Assembly (NCBI RefSeq): GCF_001752365.1
Contig: NZ_MEIY01000001.1
Location: 3,048,820 to 3,112,819 of the forward strand
Source: Marinobacter sp. X15-166B
GTDB taxonomy: Bacteria > Pseudomonadota > Gammaproteobacteria > Pseudomonadales > Oleiphilaceae
DNA: 64,000 bases
Reading direction: 5' to 3'
Part shown: positions 40,810 to 51,028 of the stretch, piece after piece
How positions within the stretch are numbered: position 1 is the stretch's first letter
Layout of the letters: every line of letters begins with the position of its first letter
Position numbers and translations under genes: made by a program
The notes under the pieces: generated by a model
Seen by the model: only the letters and a program-made list of their open reading frames with translations
Databases searched by the model: none
Told to the model about the DNA's origin: nothing

Positions 40810-43800
40810 ATGGCCGATAATCTGGATGTGCTGCGTTTCCCGATAACCGGCAGCCGGCTGATTGAAGCCAGTGCTGGCACGGGAAAAACATTTACGATCG
40901 CCCTGCTGTATGTCCGCGCGGTGCTGGCCCATGGTGAGATTGCCCGGGTGGGCCGCAGTCTGGCCCCCAGTGACATTCTGGTGGTCACCTTTACCGAAGC
41001 GGCCACCGAGGAACTCCGTGACCGGATCCGCCAACGGCTGGCGGAAGCAGCCGGTGTTTTCCGCCAACCGGCGCACCCGGACCCGGCAGGGCAGGTTAAC
41101 GGCGATCCCCTGTATGCGCTGCGTGACAGTTACGACCCGGACTCCTGGCCGGCGCAGGCGCGCCTGCTGGAACTGGCGGCGGAGTCCATGGACGAAGCCG
41201 CGGTGCACACGATCCACGGCTGGTGCAACCGGATGCTGAAAGAGCACGCCTTCGACAGCGGCGGGCTGTTCAGCCAGACCCTGGAAACCGACGAAAGTGA
41301 GCTGGTCGCGGAGGTTACCCGGGATTACTGGCGTACCTTTGTCAGCCCCCTGGATGAAGACGCAGCGGGGCTTTGGTTGCAGGCGATACCCACGCCGGAG
41401 GCGCTGCAGACGGCCGCCTCAGGGTTGAAGAAATACCTGGGCCTGTTGCCCGCTGCCACCCACACACCGAAGGAACTGCTGGGAACTCTCGTGGCGGCGC
41501 GCCGCCGGGTGTTCGCGACGGCGCGGGCCGAGCTGCCCGCCAACGTTACAGACTTCACCGCCATTCTGGCTGAGGCGCGCAACCGCAAGGCCTTCAACGG
41601 CAGCAAACTGCGCAGCAACCACGTGGAAAACTGGCTTGCCCGACTGACCGAGTGGGCAGAGGACCATGAACTGACCCCGCCGGATCTGAGTGACGCCGCC
41701 TGGAACCGGCTGAGTCGTGCGGGCATGGAGGACGCCTGGAAATCCGGGCCAGCGCCGGGTGACCATCCGTTGATTGCTGCGGTGGAACAGCTGCAGGCGG
41801 TGTGCGCGACCCCCGTGCCCGCTGAACAGCTCAAACTCCATGCCTGTGGGTGGATTGCCCAACGGCTGGAGCAGGAAAAGCTGCGCCGGGCACAGATGGG
41901 GTTCGATGACCTGCTGACCCGCATGGACCGGGCGCTGCATGGCCCCAATGGGGCCCGCCTGGCAGCCCGGCTGCGCAGTCAGTTCCCGGTGGCGATGATT
42001 GACGAATTCCAGGATACCGATCCGGTGCAGTACCGGATATTCGACCGGATATACGAGCTCAAGACTAACGACTGCGCAAGCGCTTTGTTGATGATCGGCG
42101 ACCCCAAGCAGGCCATTTACCGGTTCCGGGGGGCGGACATTTTTACCTATCTGCAGGCCCGGGAAGCGACCGTTGGGCGTCACGCCACTTTGCCGAAAAA
42201 CTACCGCTCCGCCAGTGCCATGGTCGACGCCAGCAATCAGGTCTTTGGCTACGCCGAAAAATTCGCCCACCGGGGTGCGTTTTTGTTCCGCGAGCCGGAC
42301 GGGGCGGGGCATAATCCGGTGCCCTTCAGTCCGGTGGAAGCCAATGGTCGCGAGGAGACTCTGGAGATCGAGGGCCGCGAGGTTGCGGGGATCACCTTCT
42401 GGACGGACGCCACCGTGGCCACCAAAGAGCGGGTCCTGGCGGATACCGCTGCCGCCTGTGCCAGTGAAATTGTGCGTTTACTGACTCTCGGGCAGGCGGG
42501 GCAGGCGGGGTTTCGCGCAGCCACCGGCACGCTGACCCCGTTGCGGTCAGCGGATATTGCCATTCTGGTCAACAACGGCACCGAGGCCCGCCACGTTCGT
42601 GCCGAGCTGGACCTGCGTGGGGTGCGCAGTGTGTATTTGTCGGAGCGCTCGTCGGTGCTGAAAACCCCTCAGGCACGGGACCTGCTGTACTGGCTGGAAG
42701 CCTGCGCCGAACCGGAGCGGGACCGTCCGGTCCGGGCCGCTCTGGCCACCGCCACCCTGGGGCTGAGCTGGCAACGACTGGATCATCTCAACCGCAATGA
42801 GCTGGCGTGGGAAGAGGAAATCGAGTTTTTCCGCGCATTGCAGCGGGTCTGGCAGCGTCAGGGGGTGTTGACCATGATCCGGCGGTTACTCAACCGCTTT
42901 GAGGTCCCGGCGCGGCTGCTGCGGGATAACGACGGTGAACGGCGCCTGACGGACGTTCTGCACCTGGCGGAATTGTTGCAGCAGGAGAGCCAGCATACCG
43001 ATGGGGAGCTGGCACTGATCCGCCGGTTCGAAGACATGCTGCTGGAGGCCCGGGCCGGCGCCGACGCCCAACAAATGCGCCTGGAGAGTGATTCGGATCT
43101 GGTTAAGGTAGTCACCGTGCACAAATCCAAAGGGTTGGAGTACCCGTTGGTGTTTTTGCCCTTTGCCACCAACTGCCGGCCGGTGACACGGAGAGACGCC
43201 CCGTTCGAATGGCACGACAGCGAGGGGGTGCCGCAGCTGTCCTTTGACCCCACTGACGACGCGCTGGTGGCCACGGATCAGGAACGGCTTGGCGAGGATA
43301 TACGAAAATTGTACGTAGCGCTCACCCGGTCCCGATACGCCACCTGGGTGGGTGCCCCCCTGTTCAACGGCCAGGAATTGCGCAGCGCACTGGCCTATCT
43401 GGTGGGCGCGGATGAACACACCACACTTGCACAGGGTATTGCCGCACTGGGGGAGGGGAAGGCCGCGCTGGCAGTCCAGCCTTTCCCGGCTATCGGCGAT
43501 GCCGTCTACATCCCGCCACCGGCACCACCCGTGGGCTATGCCCGGGTGCCGCAACGTCCGGCCCGGGATAACTGGTGGATCTCCAGTTATTCCGCCATCC
43601 CATACCGAACGGATGACCGCGGCCAACAAACGCTTCCAACCCGGCCGGAGATCCCGGAGCCGGAAACACCCGAAGCGGCCCGGCTGCGCGAGGAGAACGA
43701 ACCGGCGCGACCGAACTGGCCCCAACCCATTGTGCACCCCGCCGAAGGCACCGCAGATCTGCACGGCTTTTACCGCGGCGCAGGTCCCGGTACCTTCCTG

Positions 43801-44553
43801 CACAACATTCTGGAGTGGTGCGCCAACCTCGGCTTCCCGGCCGTGGCCGACCATGGGGAGGCGTTGCAGGACACCCTGCGCCTGCGTTGTGAGGGACGGG
43901 GCTGGGCACCCTGGGCGGAGCCACTGACACACTGGACCCACGGCTACCTGCACACCCAGTTTGCCTTGCCGGGGCCAACGGCCGAGCCCCTGGCCAAAGC
44001 GAGTCTGGCGGAGCTGCCACAGGCCATTCCGGAACTGGAATTCTGGCTGTCCAGCGCAACGGTGGATGTGACCGCGCTGGATACCGTAGTGCGCCGGTAT
44101 ACCCTGACGGCCTTTGATGACAGCGTTCGCGCCCGGCGTCCGATTGCGGATGCTTTACAGCTCAATGGCATGCTCAAGGGGTTTATCGATTTGGTGTTTG
44201 AATACGGCGGGCGCTATTACGTGGCCGATTACAAGTCCAATTACCTGGGGCCGGACGACAGTGCCTACACCCGCAACGCGATGGCGGCTGCGGTGGCCGA
44301 TAAACGTTATGATCTGCAGTACGCACTCTATTTACTGGCCCTGCACCGGCTGCTGCAATCCCGGTTACCGGATTATGATTACGACCGTCACATTGGCGGT
44401 GCACTGTGCCTGTTCCTGCGCGGCAGCAGCGCCGAAACCGCCGGTGCACACGTGGACCGTCCCGGGCGGGCGCTGATCGAAACCATGGATAAACTGTTCA
44501 AAACAGGACGCTACACCGCAAAGGGTGAGATGGCGCAGGAGTCGTTATTATGA
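40810..44553 (+). CDS. recB: RecBCD subunit RecB (exodeoxyribonuclease V beta subunit)
   Basis: A 1247-residue SF1A helicase-nuclease. Walker A RLIEASAGTGKTFTIALLYVRA lies at the N-terminus. Motifs ILVVTFTEAATEELRDRIR, FPVAMIDEFQDTDPVQYRIFD, MIGDPKQAIYRFRGADIFTY and VVTVHKSKGLEYPLVFLPFA follow. The C-terminal nuclease has LNGMLKGFIDLVFEYGGRYYVADYKSNYLG with the catalytic D...D-Y-K set. It degrades linear DNA until Chi, then loads RecA. It starts two bases after the recC stop and overlaps recD by four bases (ATGA). Confidence 0.98.
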   Translation: MADNLDVLRFPITGSRLIEASAGTGKTFTIALLYVRAVLAHGEIARVGRSLAPSDILVVTFTEAATEELRDRIRQRLAEAAGVFRQPAHPDPAGQVNGDPLYALRDSYDPDSWPAQARLLELAAESMDEAAVHTIHGWCNRMLKEHAFDSGGLFSQTLETDESELVAEVTRDYWRTFVSPLDEDAAGLWLQAIPTPEALQTAASGLKKYLGLLPAATHTPKELLGTLVAARRRVFATARAELPANVTDFTAILAEARNRKAFNGSKLRSNHVENWLARLTEWAEDHELTPPDLSDAAWNRLSRAGMEDAWKSGPAPGDHPLIAAVEQLQAVCATPVPAEQLKLHACGWIAQRLEQEKLRRAQMGFDDLLTRMDRALHGPNGARLAARLRSQFPVAMIDEFQDTDPVQYRIFDRIYELKTNDCASALLMIGDPKQAIYRFRGADIFTYLQAREATVGRHATLPKNYRSASAMVDASNQVFGYAEKFAHRGAFLFREPDGAGHNPVPFSPVEANGREETLEIEGREVAGITFWTDATVATKERVLADTAAACASEIVRLLTLGQAGQAGFRAATGTLTPLRSADIAILVNNGTEARHVRAELDLRGVRSVYLSERSSVLKTPQARDLLYWLEACAEPERDRPVRAALATATLGLSWQRLDHLNRNELAWEEEIEFFRALQRVWQRQGVLTMIRRLLNRFEVPARLLRDNDGERRLTDVLHLAELLQQESQHTDGELALIRRFEDMLLEARAGADAQQMRLESDSDLVKVVTVHKSKGLEYPLVFLPFATNCRPVTRRDAPFEWHDSEGVPQLSFDPTDDALVATDQERLGEDIRKLYVALTRSRYATWVGAPLFNGQELRSALAYLVGADEHTTLAQGIAALGEGKAALAVQPFPAIGDAVYIPPPAPPVGYARVPQRPARDNWWISSYSAIPYRTDDRGQQTLPTRPEIPEPETPEAARLREENEPARPNWPQPIVHPAEGTADLHGFYRGAGPGTFLHNILEWCANLGFPAVADHGEALQDTLRLRCEGRGWAPWAEPLTHWTHGYLHTQFALPGPTAEPLAKASLAELPQAIPELEFWLSSATVDVTALDTVVRRYTLTAFDDSVRARRPIADALQLNGMLKGFIDLVFEYGGRYYVADYKSNYLGPDDSAYTRNAMAAAVADKRYDLQYALYLLALHRLLQSRLPDYDYDRHIGGALCLFLRGSSAETAGAHVDRPGRALIETMDKLFKTGRYTAKGEMAQESLL

Positions 44554-46754
44554 GCCCAACCGAACCGGCGAGCATCCGGCGGGAGCAATCTGCCCTGCGC
44601 AGCACCGCCTCACTCCTGGCGTTGCTGGATGAATGGGTGGCCATGGGGTGGTTGCGTTCACTGGACGCGGCACTGGTGCGATTTCTGGACCAGCAGTCAC
44701 GGGAGGCAGACGCACCGGCACCTCCGTTGTTGTTGCTGGCCATTGCGCTGGCGTCCCATCAGCTCGGCCGCGGTCATGTCTGCCTCGATCTGATGCTGAT
44801 GGAAGCGTCGGGGTTTAACGACAGTCTGTCGCTGCCGCCGGAAGATGAAAGCGCGCCAGACCGGCGCCTGCTGCCCTCGGATGTGCTGGCGGAAGTGACC
44901 GGGGCGGATTGGGAGCATGCCCTGACCCATGATCTGCTGGTGGCCGATGGGACACTTCCCACCCCGGACTCTGCCAATACCCCGCTGGTGCGCAAGGGGT
45001 TGCGTCTGTATCTGCGTCGCTACTGGAATTACGAACAGCAGGTCTTTGCGCGGATGACCGCGAGGCTGAACGCATTGCCCGCCATGGTCGCCGCCGACAG
45101 TGCCCGGTCCAGGCAGCTGCAGCAGGTGCTGGCCCGGTTGTTTCCGTCTTTACCGGCAGACGCCGGCCCCGACTGGCAGCGGATCGCCTGTGCCAGTGCG
45201 GCCCGGCATCAGTTCAGCATCATCACCGGAGGGCCGGGGACCGGCAAAACCACCACGGTGATCAAACTGCTGGCGGCGCTGCAAAGTGTTACCCTGGACA
45301 CTCACCAGGGGCGGCCGTTGCGCATCCGGCTGGCGGCGCCTACCGGCAAAGCCGCCGCCCGGTTGAACGAATCCATCACCGGCGCGGTCGCCGGTCTGAA
45401 TCTGGAGGGGCTGGCGGATGCCGCCCGACTGCGGACGGCCATTCCGACGGAAGTAACCACCTTGCACCGATTGCTGGGCAGTATCCCGGGCTCACGGCAA
45501 TTCCGGCACCACCGGGACAACCCGCTGGTGGTGGACGTGTTGGTGGTGGACGAGGCTTCCATGGTGGACCTGGAGATGATGGCGCGCATGCTGGATGCCC
45601 TGCCGGCACAATCCCGGCTGATTTTGCTGGGTGATAAAGACCAGCTTGCGTCCGTCGACGCCGGCGCTGTGTTGGGAGAATTGTGCCAGCGTGCGGCGCA
45701 GGGGCACTACACCCGGGGCACCGCAGACTGGTTGGAGGAGATCACCGGCTGCCGGCTGCCGGAGAAGTTTGTCGATGCTCGCGGTATGGCGCTGGATCAG
45801 GCCGTTACCATGCTGCGCACCAGTCACCGCTTCGGCGCAGACAGCGGTATCGGCAAGTTGTCGCAGACGGTCAATCAGGCGTCCGCGGCCACCGTGGCGC
45901 AGCAGGTTCGGGATGTTTTGTCGGCCGGATACGCTGATCTGGCGTATGTTGCCCTGCCGTATGCTGCTGCCACGGCCGTGATCAGCCAGCATTGCCTGTC
46001 TGGCGGCGCGGGCCGGTTTCCCAACGGCGGTGAAAACCGCGTCAGTGCCCAGGGTGCCATTGACGCGCCCTGCGGGTACCGCCATTACCTGACGACGATG
46101 AAGAACACCCGTCCGCTGCTCAGTGCACCCAAACGCGATTGGGATGCGTGGGGCGCGGCGGTGTTGAAGGCGTACAATCATTTTCAGCTGCTGACCGCAT
46201 TACGGCGCGGCCCTTACGGGGTGGAAGGGCTGAACCAGACCGTCATCGAGGCTTTGTACCGGGCCCGGCTGATCCCCCAGACCACCGGCTGGTTTCCCGG
46301 CCGTCCGGTATTGGTCACTCGAAACGACTACAGTCTGGGGCTGATGAACGGCGATATTGGCATCGCACTGAAAATTCCGGCCTGGCAATGGGTCGACGGG
46401 CATCCGGTGGTGCGTGATGACAGCGAGGTTATCCGGGTGGCGTTTCCTGCGGGTGACGGTTCCGGAGGGGTGCGCTGGGTGTTGCCCAGCCGGCTGCACA
46501 GTGTGGAAACGGTCTACGCCATGACGGTGCATAAATCCCAGGGGTCTGAATTCATCCATACCTGCATGGTGTTGCCAGAACGCATCAACCCGGTGCTGAC
46601 CCGGGAACTGGTCTACACCGGGATCACCCGCGCCAGATACTGGTTCAGCCTGCTGGTGGCGGACAACCGGGTGCTGGATCAGGCACTGGCCAGAACGGTG
46701 AACCGCACGTCGGGGCTGGGTGAGTTGATGTTCGGTGGGGCATCAGCGCAGTGA
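44550..46754 (+). CDS. recD: RecBCD subunit RecD (exodeoxyribonuclease V alpha subunit)
   Basis: A 734-residue SF1B 5'-3' helicase. FSIITGGPGTGKTTTVIKLLAAL is Walker A, IRLAAPTGKAAARLNESI motif Ia, VLVVDEASMVDLEMMARML motif II, and LILLGDKDQLASVDAGAVLGEL motif III. The C-terminus has VYAMTVHKSQGSEF, and ELVYTGITRARYWFSLL motif VI. It is somewhat longer than the E. coli protein. The start overlaps the recB stop (ATGA). Its last 12 bases overlap the 3' end of the convergent lapG-like gene. The order recC-recB-recD without ptrA between is common in marine gammaproteobacteria. Confidence 0.97.
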   Translation: MSPTEPASIRREQSALRSTASLLALLDEWVAMGWLRSLDAALVRFLDQQSREADAPAPPLLLLAIALASHQLGRGHVCLDLMLMEASGFNDSLSLPPEDESAPDRRLLPSDVLAEVTGADWEHALTHDLLVADGTLPTPDSANTPLVRKGLRLYLRRYWNYEQQVFARMTARLNALPAMVAADSARSRQLQQVLARLFPSLPADAGPDWQRIACASAARHQFSIITGGPGTGKTTTVIKLLAALQSVTLDTHQGRPLRIRLAAPTGKAAARLNESITGAVAGLNLEGLADAARLRTAIPTEVTTLHRLLGSIPGSRQFRHHRDNPLVVDVLVVDEASMVDLEMMARMLDALPAQSRLILLGDKDQLASVDAGAVLGELCQRAAQGHYTRGTADWLEEITGCRLPEKFVDARGMALDQAVTMLRTSHRFGADSGIGKLSQTVNQASAATVAQQVRDVLSAGYADLAYVALPYAAATAVISQHCLSGGAGRFPNGGENRVSAQGAIDAPCGYRHYLTTMKNTRPLLSAPKRDWDAWGAAVLKAYNHFQLLTALRRGPYGVEGLNQTVIEALYRARLIPQTTGWFPGRPVLVTRNDYSLGLMNGDIGIALKIPAWQWVDGHPVVRDDSEVIRVAFPAGDGSGGVRWVLPSRLHSVETVYAMTVHKSQGSEFIHTCMVLPERINPVLTRELVYTGITRARYWFSLLVADNRVLDQALARTVNRTSGLGELMFGGASAQ

Positions 46755-47405
46755 ATCCACCCGCAGCCGGTTATACAGATCAGTCCACCGGCTGAGCCGG
46801 TCGGCCCCGCCGAGACGCTGATGGTTCTTGTTCGCCTGGCTGAGCCAGAGACCTTCGCCGTTAAAACTGTACACTGGCTCGAGATCCGGGCGCTGGGAGG
46901 CCGGTTTGATCTCATTGATCAGATTATCGAGGATCAGCGGGTCCGCATCGGGGGTGGGGTACCAGGCCAGCACCATATGGGCCTGATTGTATTCGAGCGC
47001 CTTGACGTAGGTGATGCGCATCTGGTCGTCCGGCACGCCCATGGACTTGAGGGTGAGGTATTTGGCAATGGAAAAGTCTTCACAATCGGCGCCGTTGGTG
47101 GCCAGCATCTCCACCGGTGTGGCCCAGTAGTCTTCCTGCCCCCAGTGTTTCAGGTCACTGATGAAGTGGACACGGTTAAAAAAGGAATTCACCAGTTTCA
47201 GCTGGCCTTCCACGGGCGCGTTTACGGCGGCGGTGTACAGGGATTGCCAGGCGATCAGCCGTTCCCGGGCCTCGCTGCCATACTCGGACTCTATCTGGGC
47301 AAGCAGGGTGTTGTTCAGTTCAAAGGCCGACAGCAGGGAGGTAACCAACAGCAAACAGAGCGGGATGGTACGAACTGGCAAGCGACGAACCCGCGGCTGT
47401 GTCAT
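46743..47405 (-). CDS. lapG: LapG-type periplasmic cysteine protease (bacterial transglutaminase-like)
   Basis: A 220-residue secreted protein with a signal peptide (VRTIPLCLLLVTSLLSAF) and a bacterial transglutaminase-like cysteine protease domain. The catalytic triad region is visible: NGADCEDFSIAKYLTLKSMG (Cys), YNQAHMVLAWYPTP (His), and PLILDNLINEIKPASQRPDLEPVYSFNGEGLWL (Asp). In Pseudomonas LapG the same sequence cuts the adhesin LapA from the cell surface under control of LapD and c-di-GMP. Neither lapD nor a large adhesin is in this window. The start was set at the ATG at 47405. It lies 10 bases after gspC and is probably in the same transcript. Confidence 0.85.
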   Translation of the reverse strand: MTQPRVRRLPVRTIPLCLLLVTSLLSAFELNNTLLAQIESEYGSEARERLIAWQSLYTAAVNAPVEGQLKLVNSFFNRVHFISDLKHWGQEDYWATPVEMLATNGADCEDFSIAKYLTLKSMGVPDDQMRITYVKALEYNQAHMVLAWYPTPDADPLILDNLINEIKPASQRPDLEPVYSFNGEGLWLSQANKNHQRLGGADRLSRWTDLYNRLRVDSLR

Positions 47406-47415
47406 GGTGCAAGCC

Positions 47416-48078
47416 TCAGTTGCTGTTGTTTCGCAAACGTTGGCGCAGTTCATCGAGTCGTTGCCGGATTTCTTCCCGGCGTTGGTCGCTGCCCACAGGG
47501 GCGGCGGGGCGCTGCACGGCGGCCGGGCTTGCAGCTGGCGCCGGTTGCCGGACGGGTAAACCGGCCTCTCGTTGTTGCTGGGTTACCGACAGGGTCAGCC
47601 CACGGCGATTGTCATCGTCGGGGAAATACAGGTTTTCCAGTTTGCCGGATCGGTCAATGACCACCCGACTGGCATGCACGGCACGCAAGATGGCGTTACC
47701 CGGGAGTTCGTGGCCGACCAGATAGACTTCCGTATTGCCCCGGTCGTCTTCGATCAGCGCACTGCCTGGAAAGTCCCCTTCGGTGGCCAGCACCCCGCGC
47801 AACGACAGCCGCAGGTTGGTTGGCGGCAGGTTTTCGGTGTTGACGGCGGTTTCCGGGGGGGCGCTGGTGGCGGTGCCGAACAGGGGCACTTCCGCCCACC
47901 GGATGGCGGGAGGGGGGCTTACCGGCGGAACGACCCTGGCGGTGTGTCCGTTAACCCCGGGGGGCGTCAGGAGAGCGCCCTGCCACCACAGATAGCCCTG
48001 CCAGCCCAGGGTCGCGACCATGGCAACTGCTAGCAGGGCCGCCATCAGGGCGGGGATTCTGGCGTCGATAACCGGCAT
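47416..48078 (-). CDS. gspC: type II secretion system protein GspC
   Basis: A 220-residue inner-membrane protein: one transmembrane helix near the N-terminus (PALMAALLAVAMVATLGWQGYLWW), then a periplasmic homology region with the GspC pattern, PLFGTATSAP followed by NLRLSLRGVLATEGDFPGSALIEDDRGNTEVYLVGHELPGNAILRAVHASRVVIDRSGKLENLYFP. It lacks a PDZ domain and ends in a proline-rich and charged tail. GspC links the outer-membrane secretin GspD with the inner-membrane platform. It is divergent from gspE instead of heading the operon, and gspD does not follow it; a lapG-like gene does. Confidence 0.88.
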   Translation of the reverse strand: MPVIDARIPALMAALLAVAMVATLGWQGYLWWQGALLTPPGVNGHTARVVPPVSPPPAIRWAEVPLFGTATSAPPETAVNTENLPPTNLRLSLRGVLATEGDFPGSALIEDDRGNTEVYLVGHELPGNAILRAVHASRVVIDRSGKLENLYFPDDDNRRGLTLSVTQQQREAGLPVRQPAPAASPAAVQRPAAPVGSDQRREEIRQRLDELRQRLRNNSN

Positions 48079-48246
48079 TATGATCCTTGAATTTCGTGCA
48101 AAAGCAGCATCTGGTCAAACATTTAGGGGGATTCCCCGGCTCGCAGTATAGTGTATAGAATTATCCGGTGGTTCTGTATCCTGTGGTAAGTTATGAGCGC
48201 GGATCGCATGACCTGAAACACAGGGTGCAGTCGATAACAAAAGTAA

Positions 48247-49776
48247 TTGATTGAGCGAGAGTCCAGCTTGAATCCAGATACCGACATTCATGAGCGAACT
48301 GCGTCTGTAGAGCGATTGCCGTTCGCGTTTGCCAAGCGCAATGGGGTGATACTCACCCGGGATGACCACAACCAGCCGGTGGTGCTGGTGCGCCCGGGGG
48401 CCGGTCACGCCGCATTGGCCGAGGCCAACCGGATCAGTGGCGGGCGGGCCAGATTTACCACCATCGACCCCGAAGAATTCGACGCCGCGCTGAACACGGC
48501 GTATCAGAATGATTCGGCCGAAGCCATGCAAATGGTGGAAGGCATCGGTGACGATATGGATCTGGCGTCTCTGGCTGACTCGGTGCCGGAAACCGAGGAC
48601 CTGCTGGAGCAGGAAGACGATGCCCCGATCATCCGTCTGATCAACGCCATACTCACGGAAGCGGTCAAAACCGGGGCCTCCGACGTGCACATTGAAACCT
48701 ATGAGAAACGTCTGGTGGTGCGTTTCCGGGTGGATGGGGTGTTGCGCGAAGTGGTTCAGCCCAAGCGGGCGCTGGCGCCTTTATTGGTGTCCCGCATCAA
48801 GGTGATGGCAAGGCTGGATATTGCCGAGAAACGGGTCCCACAGGATGGCCGGATTGCCCTGCGGGTGGCCGGGCGTGAAGTGGATCTGCGGGTATCCACC
48901 ATGCCTTCGGCCAACGGGGAACGGGTGGTATTGCGCCTGCTCGACAAACAGGCGGGAGCGATTCGGCTGGAGTCGCTGGGCATGTCTGCTGCGGATCTCG
49001 CCATTCTGCGTAAACTCATTCACCGTCCCTATGGCATTCTGCTGGTGACCGGGCCTACCGGTTCCGGTAAGTCCACCACCCTGTATGCGGCGCTGCAGGA
49101 GATCAACGACCGCAGCCGTAACATTCTCACCGTGGAAGACCCCATTGAGTACAACCTGCCGGGTATTGGTCAGACTCAGGTGAACACTAAAGTGGATATG
49201 ACCTTTGCCCGGGGGCTGCGGGCCATCCTGCGTCAGGACCCGGATGTGGTGATGATTGGTGAAATCCGGGATCTGGAGACCGCCGAAATTTCGGTGCAGG
49301 CCAGTCTGACCGGTCACATGGTGCTGTCGACATTGCACACCAACACCGCCGTGGGTGCGATTACCCGGTTAATGGACATGGGCATTGAGCCTTTTCTGAT
49401 TTCGTCCAGTCTGGTGGGCATCATTGCCCAGCGTCTGGTGCGGGTGTTGTGCACGGAATGCAAGGAGGCGTACACGCCCACCGCCGAACAATGCGACTTC
49501 ATGCAGCAGGATCCGGACAACCCGCCCACCATATACCGCGCGGTCGGCTGCACCGGGTGCAATCAGCTGGGTTATCGTGGACGCATCGGTATTTATGAAA
49601 TGGTGGAGGTGTCGGAAGAAATACGCGGGCAGATTCACCGGCGCGCGGGTGAGCTGGAGTTGGAGCATGAAGCCCGCAAATTCAGCCCCAGTATCCACAC
49701 AGACGGTGTAGCTAAAATTCTCAGTGGCGTCACCTCGATAGAAGAAGTACTGCGTGTGACTTACCGGAGCCGATAA
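48247..49776 (+). CDS. gspE: type II secretion ATPase GspE
   Basis: A 509-residue hexameric secretion ATPase. The N-terminal domain has VERLPFAFAKRNGVIL. The catalytic half contains Walker A LLVTGPTGSGKSTTLYAAL, the Asp box RNILTVEDPIEYNLPGIGQTQVN, Walker B DPDVVMIGEIRDLETAEI and the His box TGHMVLSTLHTNTA. The four-cysteine zinc element LCTECKEAY...GCTGCNQLGYRGR of GspE follows. The start is uncertain: TTG at 48247 or TTG at 48268, neither with a strong ribosome site. It leads the operon gspEFGHIJKLM and powers pseudopilus assembly. Confidence 0.96.
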   Translation: MIERESSLNPDTDIHERTASVERLPFAFAKRNGVILTRDDHNQPVVLVRPGAGHAALAEANRISGGRARFTTIDPEEFDAALNTAYQNDSAEAMQMVEGIGDDMDLASLADSVPETEDLLEQEDDAPIIRLINAILTEAVKTGASDVHIETYEKRLVVRFRVDGVLREVVQPKRALAPLLVSRIKVMARLDIAEKRVPQDGRIALRVAGREVDLRVSTMPSANGERVVLRLLDKQAGAIRLESLGMSAADLAILRKLIHRPYGILLVTGPTGSGKSTTLYAALQEINDRSRNILTVEDPIEYNLPGIGQTQVNTKVDMTFARGLRAILRQDPDVVMIGEIRDLETAEISVQASLTGHMVLSTLHTNTAVGAITRLMDMGIEPFLISSSLVGIIAQRLVRVLCTECKEAYTPTAEQCDFMQQDPDNPPTIYRAVGCTGCNQLGYRGRIGIYEMVEVSEEIRGQIHRRAGELELEHEARKFSPSIHTDGVAKILSGVTSIEEVLRVTYRSR

Positions 49777-49781
49777 CATCA

Positions 49782-50993
49782 ATGCCAGCATTCGATTACA
49801 AAGCACTGGATCTTAAGGGTCGGCAAAAACGGGGGGTCATTGAAGCCGACAGCGCGCGGGCGGTGCGTCAGGCGTTGCGCGATCAGGGCCTGGCGCCCCT
49901 GTCGGTCGAGCAGGCGCGGGAACGTACCTCCCGCACCCGCCTGTTGAGCAGCCGTGGCAGTCTGGGTGCGGCGGATCTGGCGTTGATCACCCGCCAGTTG
50001 GCCACCCTGATCCAGGCCGGTATCCCCATAGAACAAGCCTTGTCGGCGGCCGCCCAACAAACGGACAAACCGCGCATCAAAAGCATGATGATTGCGGTGC
50101 GCTCCAAAGTGTTGGAGGGTTACACTCTGGCGGACAGTCTGGGAGACTTTCCCCGGGCCTTTCCTCGCCTGTACCGCTCAACGGTGGCGGCAGGAGAACA
50201 CGCCGGACACCTGGATCTGGTACTCAACCGGCTGGCGGATTACACCGAAAACCGCCAGGAAGCGCGTCAGAAAATACAGCTGGCGGCCATATACCCCATT
50301 ATTCTCAGTGTGGTAGCCATTGCCATCGTGATTTTCTTGCTGACCTACGTGGTGCCGGACATTATCGCCGTGTTTGTCAAACAGGGGCAGGAATTGCCCG
50401 CCCTGACGGCGGCCATGCTGGCAGTCTCCGACTTCCTGAGCAATTACGGGGTGTACCTGCTGGCAGTGTTGCTGCTGCTGCTGGTCGCTTGCCAGTACGC
50501 CTTGCGCCGGCCCGCCAACCGACTGTGGTTCCACCGGAAGTTGCTGAACATGCCACCGTTCTCGGGTATGGTGCGCGGGGTCAATACCGCCCGCTATGCC
50601 AGTACCTTGAGTATCCTGACCACCAGCGGTGTGCCTCTGGTAGAGGCGATGAAAATAGCCGGTGAGGTGCTGTCCAACGATTTCCTTCGGCAGGAGCTGC
50701 GGGGCGCGGCCCAGAAGGTGAGCGAAGGGGGCTCCTTACACCGTTCGCTTGATCAGACCGGCTACTTCCCGCCAATGATGCTGCACATGATCGCCAGTGG
50801 CGAGGCCAGCGGTGAGCTGGACAGTATGCTGGAGCGCACCGCACGCATGCAGGAAAACACCCTGCAAGCCAAAATAGCGGCGCTTGTGGGTCTGTTCGAA
50901 CCGATGATGTTGCTGGTTATGGGGGTGGTGGTGCTCATTATTGTGCTGGCGATCATGCTGCCCATATTGAATATGAGTAACCTTGTCGGTTAA
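49782..50993 (+). CDS. gspF: type II secretion inner-membrane protein GspF
   Basis: A 403-residue polytopic protein with two GspF repeats. The first has LALITRQLATLIQAGIPIEQALSAAAQQT, followed by the helix IYPIILSVVAIAIVIFLLTYVVPDI. The second has NTARYASTLSILTTSGVPLVEAMKIAGEVLSN, followed by the last helix FEPMMLLVMGVVVLIIVLAIMLPILNM. It couples GspE to the pseudopilus base. It begins five bases after gspE. Length and features are normal. Confidence 0.96.
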   Translation: MPAFDYKALDLKGRQKRGVIEADSARAVRQALRDQGLAPLSVEQARERTSRTRLLSSRGSLGAADLALITRQLATLIQAGIPIEQALSAAAQQTDKPRIKSMMIAVRSKVLEGYTLADSLGDFPRAFPRLYRSTVAAGEHAGHLDLVLNRLADYTENRQEARQKIQLAAIYPIILSVVAIAIVIFLLTYVVPDIIAVFVKQGQELPALTAAMLAVSDFLSNYGVYLLAVLLLLLVACQYALRRPANRLWFHRKLLNMPPFSGMVRGVNTARYASTLSILTTSGVPLVEAMKIAGEVLSNDFLRQELRGAAQKVSEGGSLHRSLDQTGYFPPMMLHMIASGEASGELDSMLERTARMQENTLQAKIAALVGLFEPMMLLVMGVVVLIIVLAIMLPILNMSNLVG

Positions 50994-51028
50994 CCGAATG
51001 ATTTTATGCAATAAACGAGACACCTACG

